Shown here: piece by piece, positions 26,950-33,430 of the stretch | How positions within the stretch are numbered: the stretch's first letter is position 1 | Layout: the number at the start of each line of letters is the position of its first letter | NCBI GenBank assembly: GCA_036377675.1 | Contig: DASUXY010000029.1 | Location: 1-40,386 of the forward strand | Source: DASUXY01 sp036377675 | Lineage (GTDB): Bacteria > Bacillota > Bacilli > Bacillales > Amphibacillaceae | DNA: 40,386 bases | Reading direction: 5' to 3' | Notes under the pieces: generated by a model | What the model was told of the DNA's origin: nothing | Databases searched by the model: none | What the model saw: the letters and a program-made list of their open reading frames with translations, nothing else | Made by a program: the position numbers and the translations under genes

Positions 26950-27639
26950 CTATTCTTCTTCCATCGTTTTATCTTCAGCTACATATGTTTGCTTGTCGAG
27001 AACTGCTCCAGTGAACAACCCTTGCCGATTAGACGAAGCAATATGTTCCACATTTTCCACATGACCTTTATTTTCATCGCTGTTCGTATACATCGCATTG
27101 TAATCATCTCGGTCACCATAAAGATCGGACGGCGTCTCACTCGTACCATATTCACTGACTTCTTGCCAAGCATCTTCGCGATCATAGATTGTTTGCTTCT
27201 CATCATCCTCGACTGCCTCGTCAGGATTTGCATTCGGATGTAAAACTTGTTCTTCAACGGGGCGATGATGCTTAAACCGATGGTCATCCGCATGTTCTCT
27301 ACATTGACTTGTCGTTGGGATAGCGACTAAACGCTCGTACGGAATATCCGCACCACATACGATACAGATCCCGTACGTTCCCTCTTCAATCGCATGTAAA
27401 GCTTTATTAATGTCTTCGAGTTCTTTTTCTACATGTTCATGAAGGGCGATGTCTTTCCCACGCTCGAATAACTCTGTTCCAGTATCTGCTGGATGGTTGT
27501 CGTAATTGGATAATTCCCCACTCGACTCTTGCGCAAATTCAACAGATGTTCCAAAATGGTGGCGAGCTTGTTGGATTAATTCAGACTGCCTTTGCATTAA
27601 ATTTTTTTTACATTTTTGTAATTGTTCCGCTGAAATCAT
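26950..27639 (-). CDS. yteA: YteA-family protein (TraR/DksA zinc finger)
   Basis: 229 residues. A helical N-terminus (MISAEQLQKCKKNL) leads to the DksA/TraR-type zinc-finger region with CIVCGADIPYERL and SQCREH, and a long acidic tail rich in Asp, Glu and Asn. This is the YteA/sporulation-associated TraR family of Bacilli. The ATG at 27639 is used because GGGGAGG lies 9 bases upstream; the frame extends six codons further without a site. DksA proteins bind the RNA polymerase secondary channel. Whether YteA does is not known. Confidence 0.83.
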   Translation of the reverse strand: MISAEQLQKCKKNLMQRQSELIQQARHHFGTSVEFAQESSGELSNYDNHPADTGTELFERGKDIALHEHVEKELEDINKALHAIEEGTYGICIVCGADIPYERLVAIPTTSQCREHADDHRFKHHRPVEEQVLHPNANPDEAVEDDEKQTIYDREDAWQEVSEYGTSETPSDLYGDRDDYNAMYTNSDENKGHVENVEHIASSNRQGLFTGAVLDKQTYVAEDKTMEEE

Positions 27640-27657
27640 CGTAATGGACCTCCCCAC

Positions 27658-28072
27658 ATGCGACCTGTTTTAATAATGAGTCATAATAACTTATGTATAC
27701 TATGTGTAAATGTGTAGGGATGATTCCTTACTGTTTCTCCCAAATCACATCAATTCGTCATTTCATTATGCAATGTCGCCCATTTCCATTTTTTCACTTT
27801 TATTCATGATATCCTTGTTACATTTTTTATTTTTTTCCTTTATCATTCTTAAATACAACAACCCTCACTACATTTTGTAGAGAAGGTTGCTTCGTGCTGA
27901 AACAAAAAGGTATATTGAACTCTTATTTGCACATACTAATAAAGAGTTAGTCCTCCAACATCAAGACCTACATAATTACCCCCTCGTAATGAGGGGGATT
28001 TTATTATAAAATCAATAAAACGATTTTTTATTCAAACAGGATCATATGCTCACAAAAAAATTTCAATAAAAA
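27658..28072. other. Intergenic region with repeat copy A
   Basis: No intact gene. It contains a hairpin at 27859-27889 (CAACC...GGTTG with an inner CTACA/TGTAG) and the diverged repeat copy A (27909-28003) described separately. This is where accessory material begins, running to about 30.75 kb. Confidence 0.5.
27909..28003. repeat. Repeat copy A, a decayed relative of the small ORF
   Basis: Aligns over about 90 bases with 28196-28303. Shared blocks are TATTTGCA, ACTAATAAA, GTCCTCC, GACCTACATA and CCCTCGTAATGAGGGG. The minus strand of both translates to related peptides: here NYVGLDVGG and, after a frameshift and stop, LVCANKSSIYL; in copy B YVGLMGGQ and LLVFANRDEIYM. Copy A cannot be translated through. 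The hairpin CCCCCTC (27979-27985)/GAGGGGG (27991-27997) carries a T run on the plus strand. Confidence 0.6.
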
Positions 28073-28279
28073 TCAAAGCGACGTTTGAAGAAAACGTCGC
28101 AAAATGCAGGGAGAGAAAGGTGATCTATCACTCTTAAATATTTTATGGATCCATCCACGGAAAATATTCAACATTTCACCTCTGCTATTTGTTGTGACCA
28201 TGTATATTTCATCTCTATTTGCAAACACTAATAAAAGGTCTTGTCCTCCCATCAGACCTACATATGATCCCCTTATCAT
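28073..28279 (-). CDS. Small unknown ORF (copy B unit)
   Basis: 68 residues, starting MIRGSYVGLMGGQDLLL and VFANRDEIYMV. Function not recognised. It lies 22 bases after the YolD-like stop, in the same direction and just past a GC-rich hairpin, so it may be the third gene of that cluster. The only support for coding is that the parallel copy A keeps similar amino acids (YVGL, GG, LLVxAN, IY) despite DNA divergence. Its ribosome site is poor: GAGGGG abuts the ATG. It may be non-coding. Confidence 0.4.
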   Translation of the reverse strand: MIRGSYVGLMGGQDLLLVFANRDEIYMVTTNSRGEMLNIFRGWIHKIFKSDRSPFSPCILRRFLQTSL

Positions 28280-28303
28280 CCCCTCGTAATGAGGGGTTTT
28301 TTA
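28196..28303. repeat. Repeat copy B
   Basis: The intact counterpart of 27909-28003. It ends in CCCCTC (28280-28285), loop GTAAT, GAGGGG (28291-28296) and TTTTTTA on the plus strand, a terminator-shaped element for plus-strand RNA. It lies immediately after the YolD-like stop codon. Confidence 0.6.
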
Positions 28304-28636
28304 TGACAAAAACACCACATCCAATATGTCAGCAAACTTTATCTCGGTCATACGATCGTCATCAAGCTTAATGGATCCCTGGAACACATCGACCGATAGC
28401 AAGTTACCAGATACCTTTTTATAATCATAATCGGCGTAATATGTAATTTCGATCACCATGTTATCTCTTAAAGCACGTTTTATATTTGCATCAATCTCCA
28501 TCTTTTGTTGCTCATCTAGAATAGGCTTTTCTTTCCGTTCTTCTTCTGCAAATACTTGCTTCACTGCTTCTACATGCTCAGGTAGCATAATTGAATTCCA
28601 TTTCTTTGTACCACGATCTTTAATGATGTCATCCAT
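28301..28636 (-). CDS. YolD-like protein
   Basis: 111 residues. N-terminal DRGTKKWNSIMLPEHVEAVK is the YolD signature, followed by an acidic helical stretch and a small beta-rich C-terminal domain (ITYYADYDYKKVSGNLLSVD). YolD-like proteins are usually encoded next to Y-family polymerases of the UvrX/ImuB type in prophages and plasmids; none is present here. It follows the small WYL-like gene with one base between stop and start. The SOS-type promoter at 28889-28917 would drive both. Confidence 0.85.
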   Translation of the reverse strand: MDDIIKDRGTKKWNSIMLPEHVEAVKQVFAEEERKEKPILDEQQKMEIDANIKRALRDNMVIEITYYADYDYKKVSGNLLSVDVFQGSIKLDDDRMTEIKFADILDVVFLS

Positions 28637-28637
28637 A

Positions 28638-28859
28638 TTAAACCACCATTCTTTCTCTCTTTACTACGGGAACAAGTGCTAAAATGTTGCTATATTTAAA
28701 TGTACGCACAGATCTGCGGAGATAACAGTATGTTTGGAAGTAATCACCACTCGCTTTAATGACTTTTATTTTCCTTTTGGTAATATGGCCATCATTCGTC
28801 ATGTAGATCATATCCATTAAATTGTTATGCTTCATACATTTAATCAACTCATTGCGCAC
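28638..28859 (-). CDS. Small WYL-like protein in the YolD operon
   Basis: 73 residues: DMIYMTNDGHITKRKIKVIK, then DYFQTYCYLRRSVRTFKYSNI. This spacing of an aromatic strand, a KR-K-I-x-V step and a Y-C-x-x-R-x-x-x-R-T-F motif is that of a stripped-down WYL domain, which in larger proteins binds nucleic acids or ligands. Start is GTG at 28859 with AGGAGGGG about 8 bases upstream. Genes of this type are often found beside yolD in Bacillus prophage regions. Exact role unknown. Confidence 0.7.
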   Translation of the reverse strand: MRNELIKCMKHNNLMDMIYMTNDGHITKRKIKVIKASGDYFQTYCYLRRSVRTFKYSNILALVPVVKRERMVV

Positions 28860-28888
28860 ATGTGTTCCCCTCCTGTTAGTTATATTAC

Positions 28889-28917
28889 ATTATAGGGAAC
28901 GTTTGTTCCTATTTCAA
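28889..28917 (-). promoter_or_regulatory. Sigma-A promoter with a LexA (SOS) box
   Basis: Minus strand TTGAAA (28912-28917), 17 bases, TATAAT (28889-28894). The spacer contains GGAAC-AAAC-GTTCC, i.e. GAAC-N4-GTTC at 28897-28908, a perfect Bacillus LexA box core. Repressor bound there would block the promoter. The first gene starts 30 bases downstream of the -10. Confidence 0.82.
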
Positions 28918-28949
28918 GTAGTATGTTAATAATATTCATGACTGTTTAG

Positions 28950-28976
28950 ATAAAAAATTCCCCTTATAGTAAGGGG
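28950..28976 (-). terminator. Terminator in the scar region
   Basis: CCCCTT (28960-28965) and AAGGGG (28971-28976) with a 5-base loop. On the minus strand it is followed by AATTTTTTATC, so it would stop transcription coming from higher coordinates before the yolD promoter. Confidence 0.7.
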
Positions 28977-28979
28977 TTG

Positions 28980-29421
28980 TTACAAGAAGGAGATACCTAA
29001 TAAGCAATCGCATAGTAGAACGTTTATACGGATCTTATCATACGCTTATTAGGAATACTCTCTCCACTTCATTATATTACTTTCATTTAAAAGTATTCAT
29101 TATGTGGAGTGTATCCAGATGACGGGGCTGTGAAGGTGGTAAAGTGATCTGTCATGATTGTTTGGATGTGGAATAAAAAGAGCCCCCTGGCTGTGTGAAG
29201 GAGGGGGGGTTATAATCTAATGAATCAGTGGTGGTTTAAGTCCTTTTCGCTTAATAACATTTTTATCACCATTCATTAGGATTTCTCTATTATGGCTGAT
29301 TTAACAACACTTTTTAATATTTTTCAGTTTTTTCACTTCTTTATAACGATATAATTTTAAAAGTTATATAAGTGGACTTTAAAGAATTAACCCCACCATT
29401 ACGGTAGAGCTTCTTACTCCC
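28980..29421. other. Non-coding scar rich in inverted repeats
   Basis: No supported gene in about 440 bases. It contains CCTAATAAGC/GCTTATTAGG (28996-29005 and 29044-29053) and nested pairs GAATACT/AGTATTC (29053-29059 and 29092-29098) and CTCCAC/GTGGAG (29062-29067 and 29104-29109). It also contains a hairpin terminator at 29173-29207 and a hairpin TATAAC/GTTATA near 29342-29367. It may be the remains of a mobile element or an RNA-rich leader. Confidence 0.5.
29173..29207 (-). terminator. Terminator downstream of the amidase
   Basis: CCCCCT (29183-29188) pairs with AGGGGG (29202-29207). On the minus strand it is followed by CTCTTTTTATT. It lies about 215 bases beyond the amidase stop, so it could end that transcript. 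Confidence 0.65.
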
Positions 29422-30135
29422 TTACTTCACTCTAATCTTCTGCCCAATTTGTAATCGATTCGAATCAATACCAGGGTTCAACTCTTTAAGCTTAGAAACA
29501 GTCGTGCCATACTGCTGAGCAATGCTCCAAAGAGTATCTCCCTTCTTCACTACGTGAACCTTCTTAGAGCCTCCGTCGGATCCGTCACCATCTTTCTTTT
29601 TCAATCCGAAGTACCGTGCAATTCCTTTCACATGGCCATCGGCAATTTTATTGAGAAATGCATCTGACTTAAGTTTGTCAGCATCGGACTTCGTGTCAAT
29701 AAAGCCGCTTTCTGTGAGTACCGCAGGCATGTTAGATTGTCTTAGAACAGCAAAATTCGCTTTCTTTTTACCACGGTTTCTCCAACCTGTTTCACTAACA
29801 ACCGCTTTATTAATTTCATCATGGATACTTCCTGCTCTTGACATAGAGCTTAATCCACTGTAAATATAGTCTTCATAGCCCGTTCCTCCACCAGCGTTAA
29901 TGTGGATACTTAAAAAGAAATCGGCATTCCATGAGTTAGCCATGTTCGTTCGCCCTGTTAAACTTACATATTTATCAGTCGTTCGACTCATCTTAGTGCT
30001 TGCGCCTTCATAATTTCCTAAACGACTTCTAACCTTTTTAGCAATCTTTAATGTTAAATCCTTTTCCTTCAAACCATTTGCAGCTGCTCCACCATCGTGT
30101 CCACCATGTCCAGGGTCAATAAAGATTTTTACCAT
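29422..30135 (-). CDS. N-acetylmuramoyl-L-alanine amidase with LysM (phage-type endolysin)
   Basis: Cleaves the bond between MurNAc and L-Ala in peptidoglycan. The zinc-dependent Amidase_3 domain covers residues 1-175, with ligands H10 (DPGHGG), E24 (LKEKDL) and H78 (SIHINA) and the catalytic E142 (LTESGFI). After a Gly/Asp/Ser linker comes one LysM module (193-236, VVKKGDTLWSIAQQYGTT). There is no signal peptide, as for phage lysins that need a holin; none is seen nearby. AAGGAG lies about 10 bases before the ATG. It is intact within a decayed region and may be a surviving prophage lysin. Confidence 0.92.
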   Translation of the reverse strand: MVKIFIDPGHGGHDGGAAANGLKEKDLTLKIAKKVRSRLGNYEGASTKMSRTTDKYVSLTGRTNMANSWNADFFLSIHINAGGGTGYEDYIYSGLSSMSRAGSIHDEINKAVVSETGWRNRGKKKANFAVLRQSNMPAVLTESGFIDTKSDADKLKSDAFLNKIADGHVKGIARYFGLKKKDGDGSDGGSKKVHVVKKGDTLWSIAQQYGTTVSKLKELNPGIDSNRLQIGQKIRVK

Positions 30136-30174
30136 AAGTAAATCTCTCCTTGATGTTTTTTAATGATAAATATA

Positions 30175-30201
30175 CAAAAAAAGCAACGTTTATTCGTCGC
30201 T
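30175..30201 (-). terminator. Terminator just upstream of the amidase
   Basis: AGCAACG (30182-30188) pairs over 7 bp (one GU) with CGTCGCT (30195-30201); on the minus strand it is followed by TTTTTTTG. It isolates the amidase from anything upstream. Confidence 0.8.
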
Positions 30202-30271
30202 CTGAATAAATCCCGATATTGTTCCAAATCCCCCAATTAAAACTCCACATAATCACTCCTAAAATAAGCAT
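30190..30271 (-). pseudogene. Possible frameshifted hydrophobic micro-ORF
   Basis: After TTTTATG the minus strand reads MLILGVI in one frame and then CGVLIGGFGTISGFIQSDE and a stop in another. One base would join them into a hydrophobic peptide of about 27 residues, with TTAGGAG nearby. It lies between two terminators. The short length makes chance quite possible. Confidence 0.25.
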
Positions 30272-30294
30272 AAAAATAACGCCTAGTTGGCGTT
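30271..30294 (-). terminator. Terminator
   Basis: AACGCC (30278-30283), loop TAGTT, GGCGTT (30289-30294). T runs follow on both strands (ATTTTTATG on minus). Confidence 0.7.
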
Positions 30295-30333
30295 TTATTT
30301 GTTGGTTGTCACTCTACCTTTATCCGTGTCAGT

Positions 30334-30536
30334 TTAAAAAGTATTTTCTTGTCTAATGCGTTTTTTTAATGATGCGTATATCTTGACACCCTCACCTTTT
30401 ACAATAAAATAACTGTCAACTTTTTCGGTAACAGTTCCATTGTTAGGACAAAATTTGATACAGCTTTTCTAAATTTATTATCTAACTCGATACGTGTTCC
30501 ATCATGTGTTAATTCGCTTAGCAAAATACGGTTAAG
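30334..30536 (-). pseudogene. Orphan gene fragment with a frameshift
   Basis: The minus strand reads RILLSELTHDGTRIELDN, then KFRKAV in one frame. It continues as IKFCPNNGTVTEKVDSYFIV and KGEGVKIYASLKKRIRQENTF before a TAA in another. A GT insertion or one-base deletion near 30457 would explain the switch. The family is not recognised. It abuts the ElaA fragment at about 30536, where two unrelated sequences appear joined. Confidence 0.45.
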
Positions 30537-30708
30537 TTGGCACTTTTCTTAATGAAATAGTGAGTTGCTTGCTGATCATAATTGTCAATTTCTTCATGAG
30601 GGCATTGTTAAATACATCTACTCTCGCTTTTAAAATTTCGTACAGTTCATCATTTGCTAAGTTAGAAAATGGTTTAATAATCTGTTGAATGATTTTCACG
30701 CTCCCCAT
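30530..30708 (-). pseudogene. Broken ElaA-type GNAT acetyltransferase
   Basis: From an ATG at 30708 the minus strand reads MGSVKIIQQIIKPFSNL, then ELYEILKARVDVF. In the next frame follow CPHEEIDNYDQQATHYFIKK and S-A-N-L. ElaA proteins have RVDVFVVEQ directly followed by CPY-x-E-I-D-x-x-D-x-x-A-T-H. Here VVEQ is lost by what looks like a 7-base deletion, since AACAATGC would restore E-Q-C after a GTTGTAG-type sequence. Homology ends near 30536. No ribosome site is seen. Confidence 0.75.
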
Positions 30709-30806
30709 TATGTAACGTAAACGAATCAAAATAAATTGTGAATATTTAACGTTTGCAGGACTTTTCTATTCACTTGGCGAATAGTATAGCGAGGTGGCTT
30801 TATGCA

Positions 30807-30835
30807 TTGAGTAATGTAACAGTCGTTTTTATCAT
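30807..30835 (+). promoter_or_regulatory. Sigma-A promoter of the YkwC-like gene
   Basis: TTGAGT (30807-30812), 17 bases, TATCAT (30830-30835). The ATG is 28 bases downstream with AAAGGAGG as ribosome site. Confidence 0.65.
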
Positions 30836-30862
30836 TTTAAGCATACAAAGGAGGAATGACAT

Positions 30863-31750
30863 ATGTCAACAAAACGAATTGGCTTTATCGGAACAGGAGT
30901 TATGGGGAAAAGCATGGTTGAAAACTTACTGCAAGAACGATATTCCGTCCATGTTTTTACACGGACACGTTCAAAAGCAGCTACACTTATTGAAGGAGGA
31001 GCCATCTGGGAAGACTCAGTAGCTGAACTTTCGCGCGTAACAGATGTCATCATCACGATGGTCGGAGATCCTCAAGACGTGGAGGACGTTTATTTCGGAG
31101 CTGGAGGAATTATTGAAAATGCGAAAACGGGCACATATATCATTGATATGACGACGTCAAAACCGTCTTTAGCAAAGGAAATCTTTAACCGTGCAACACG
31201 TTACGGTTTATATGCTCTAGATGCTCCGGTTTCAGGTGGAGATATCGGTGCGAAAAATGGAACATTGTCCATTATGGTTGGTGGTGAAAAGCAGGCGTTT
31301 GATACACTACTTCCACTCTTTAACGTACTCGGTGAAAATATTATATTACAAGGCCCTGCTGGTGCTGGCCAACATACAAAAATGAGTAATCAAATTACCA
31401 TTGCTTCGAACATGATTGGCGTCTGTGAAGCGATAAGTTATGCTGAGAAAGCTGGACTAGACCCCGTTCGCGTACTCGATAGCATTACAACTGGTGCCGC
31501 CGGAAGTTGGTCCTTATCGAATCTTGCACCACGGATGATTCAAGGTGATTTCAATCCTGGGTTTTATATTAAACATTTTATAAAAGATATGAAAATTGCT
31601 ATTGAATCCGCCAAGGAAATGGGTCTATCAACGCCCGGGTTAGAGCTTTCCCTTACGCTTTATCAAAAGCTTGATGAGGCGGGATATGGTGATCGTGGTA
31701 CTCAAGCCTTAATTAAAATGTTTACTGACGAAATGGAAAATGTGCGTTGA
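30863..31750 (+). CDS. ykwC: Beta-hydroxyacid dehydrogenase family oxidoreductase (YkwC)
   Basis: NAD(P)-dependent enzyme related to 3-hydroxyisobutyrate and 6-phosphogluconate dehydrogenases. The Rossmann motif GFIGTGVMGKSM is at the N-terminus, followed by the substrate-binding signature LDAPVSGGDIGAKNGTLSIM. The catalytic lysine lies in GQHTKMSNQ. 295 residues; phrases such as DMTTSKPSLAKEI and ITTGAAGSWSLSNLAPRM match B. subtilis YkwC closely. Substrate unknown. Single-gene unit with a good promoter. Confidence 0.92.
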   Translation: MSTKRIGFIGTGVMGKSMVENLLQERYSVHVFTRTRSKAATLIEGGAIWEDSVAELSRVTDVIITMVGDPQDVEDVYFGAGGIIENAKTGTYIIDMTTSKPSLAKEIFNRATRYGLYALDAPVSGGDIGAKNGTLSIMVGGEKQAFDTLLPLFNVLGENIILQGPAGAGQHTKMSNQITIASNMIGVCEAISYAEKAGLDPVRVLDSITTGAAGSWSLSNLAPRMIQGDFNPGFYIKHFIKDMKIAIESAKEMGLSTPGLELSLTLYQKLDEAGYGDRGTQALIKMFTDEMENVR

Positions 31751-31823
31751 CGCCGTCACCTGGAATGCTCAAGTTGTCGAAGGAACATGCTATTGTTTAC
31801 GGTGCCAACGACTTAAAAACATC

Positions 31824-32120
31824 TTACGTTCTTTGATCAATCGCTTGTTGAACGACAAAAGCTAAATCATTGTTCCCAAACAGTTGTAAAGATTGAAGCA
31901 CGATATGATCAGCTATAGCATCAGACTCTGTTTTGGGAACTGTTAACTCTAAGGATTCTTGTAATGCTTCATTATTCGGTTGATCGGGATAAGCTTTCTC
32001 ATATAAAGATATTGGATCCAAATCGTTATTCACGCACCACTGCGCATAAATTAAAATCATCATTTTCTCATCTTGTTTATAATTGTTTATAACGTGTTTT
32101 GATTGTTGATCATGATCCAT
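31824..32120 (-). CDS. Hypothetical acidic protein
   Basis: 98 residues, soluble, no signal peptide or membrane segment. It contains IYAQWCVNNDLDPISLYEKAYP and a C-terminal helix LAFVVQQAIDQ. I recognise no family. The ATG at 32120 (MDHDQQSK) follows AGGTGA; a start further upstream would overlap the methyltransferase. It lies 8 bases after that gene's stop, so the two are probably cotranscribed. Confidence 0.65.
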   Translation of the reverse strand: MDHDQQSKHVINNYKQDEKMMILIYAQWCVNNDLDPISLYEKAYPDQPNNEALQESLELTVPKTESDAIADHIVLQSLQLFGNNDLAFVVQQAIDQRT

Positions 32121-32128
32121 GTCATCAC

Positions 32129-32815
32129 CTATTTCATTTTTCGTAACATAAATATCCACATAAAAGATAACGCCTGTTTTAATTCGAGTGGTAGCTGGGC
32201 AGCATCTTCTTCGGCAATCCCTCGCTTATATACACCAAATCCATCTACATATTGGAAGCCGTATTCGCTGGCGAGTTGTTGAAATTCCCAAGGCATCATC
32301 GTATTGCAAATGACTTCTTCTCCATATAACCTCTTGTAGCTGTTTGCTCGTGGACCTGCTGTTGGCCCGAGTATACCAACGAAAAGTAAGCCCTCTCTGT
32401 GTAAAATGCGCCGAAGTTCTCCGAGTGCTTTAGCTGGAACTTCTATCCATTCCAAAACATTAATCGCCATAATTCCACGAAAATAATTATTTTCAAAAGG
32501 TAATTGTAACACATTACCTTGGATCAATGAAACCGATGATTCACGATGCAATCTTTTTTGAGCGCGGGCTATCATTTCGTTTGATAAATCAACTCCTGTT
32601 ACCTTATATCCAGATTGTAACAGCCGATACGTTCCATAACCATCTCCACAACCAACATCGAGAATGCTCTCTCCTCGTTCTACATACTTTTCTATAAAAG
32701 GGATAATGTTTTTCCTACTCCCACGATTCCACATATGCACGCTTCGTTCACTCCAATCGGAAGCCCTTTCATCCCACTGTATTTCTGATTGCTTTTGCCA
32801 ATTAAATGATGTCAT
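32129..32815 (-). CDS. Class I SAM-dependent methyltransferase
   Basis: 228 residues. Motif I is ILDVGCGDGYG; the next strand gives VTGVDLSNEMI, then IQGNVLQLPF and VLEWIEVPAKAL as in Methyltransf_11 (UbiE/COQ5-like) enzymes. The methyl acceptor is unknown. I use the ATG at 32815 (MTSFNWQKQ) with GAGGAGG about 11 bases upstream; 13 further codons of open frame upstream contain that site. It precedes a small hypothetical gene. Confidence 0.85.
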   Translation of the reverse strand: MTSFNWQKQSEIQWDERASDWSERSVHMWNRGSRKNIIPFIEKYVERGESILDVGCGDGYGTYRLLQSGYKVTGVDLSNEMIARAQKRLHRESSVSLIQGNVLQLPFENNYFRGIMAINVLEWIEVPAKALGELRRILHREGLLFVGILGPTAGPRANSYKRLYGEEVICNTMMPWEFQQLASEYGFQYVDGFGVYKRGIAEEDAAQLPLELKQALSFMWIFMLRKMK

Positions 32816-32924
32816 TCGTATGTACGCCTCCTCTTTGTAAGATCGGTTAATCATTCATTCGACAAATAGGCGAGCAAACCTCTTTTGAAATAGTGGAATT
32901 CGGCAAAAAATTTATTCCTTAAAT

Positions 32925-32960
32925 AAAAAAGGCCCATCCCTCAATAGAGATGAACCTTTT
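32925..32960 (-). terminator. Terminator of the cold-shock gene
   Basis: AAAAGG...CATC pairs with GATG...CCTTTT, and on the minus strand it is followed by TTTTTTATT, 11 bases past the cold-shock stop codon. Confidence 0.78.
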
Positions 32961-32970
32961 ATATTTTTTA

Positions 32971-33171
32971 TTATTGTTGACGTATGACGTTAGCTGCTTG
33001 TGGGCCACGGTCGCCTTCAACGATTTCGAAATCTACTTCTTCGCCTTCTTCAAGCGTTTTGAAACCGTCAGACTGAATAGCAGAGAAATGTACGAATACA
33101 TCATCGCCATCTTCACGTTCGATGAAACCGAAACCTTTTTCAGCGTTAAACCATTTAACTTTACCAGTCAA
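32971..33171 (-). CDS. Cold-shock protein
   Basis: 66-residue single-stranded RNA/DNA-binding OB-fold protein. RNP1 (KGFGFI) and RNP2 (VFVHF) are intact and the N-terminus is TGKVKWFNAEKG. The start is TTG at 33169-33171: AGGAGG lies 8 bases upstream and the length then matches CspB. A longer in-frame reading includes the ribosome site. A leader of about 200 bases before it is usual for csp genes, but I cannot place the promoter. Which Csp paralogue it is cannot be told. Confidence 0.93.
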   Translation of the reverse strand: MTGKVKWFNAEKGFGFIEREDGDDVFVHFSAIQSDGFKTLEEGEEVDFEIVEGDRGPQAANVIRQQ

Positions 33172-33430
33172 AAGAATGACCTCCTTATCCAAATATATCG
33201 TGCAAAGTAATTGAATCATGAATACTTTTACACTCGCTTTGATAAAGAGATCGTAAAAAACTATTCAACCTTCAATTTCCTTTTGCTACTTAACCTTAAC
33301 CCTTTACTTATGAAAAAGCAAGCATAAATGGTTATTTATTAAAAAATATTTTTATACGGACAAATAGGCGCTCTAAGGAGCTTACATATCGGTTTTCGGC
33401 GACAATTCCACTGAAACTATAAATGAAGGA

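Noticed and set aside
28104..28289. 61-codon plus-strand frame ending before the repeat-B hairpin
   Set aside because: A plus-strand transcript is possible, but the frame has no conserved counterpart in repeat copy A, whereas the minus-strand frame has one.
27909..28303. Repeats considered as a CRISPR array
   Set aside because: Only two diverged copies with a large unequal gap and an apparent coding pattern; no spacers of constant length.
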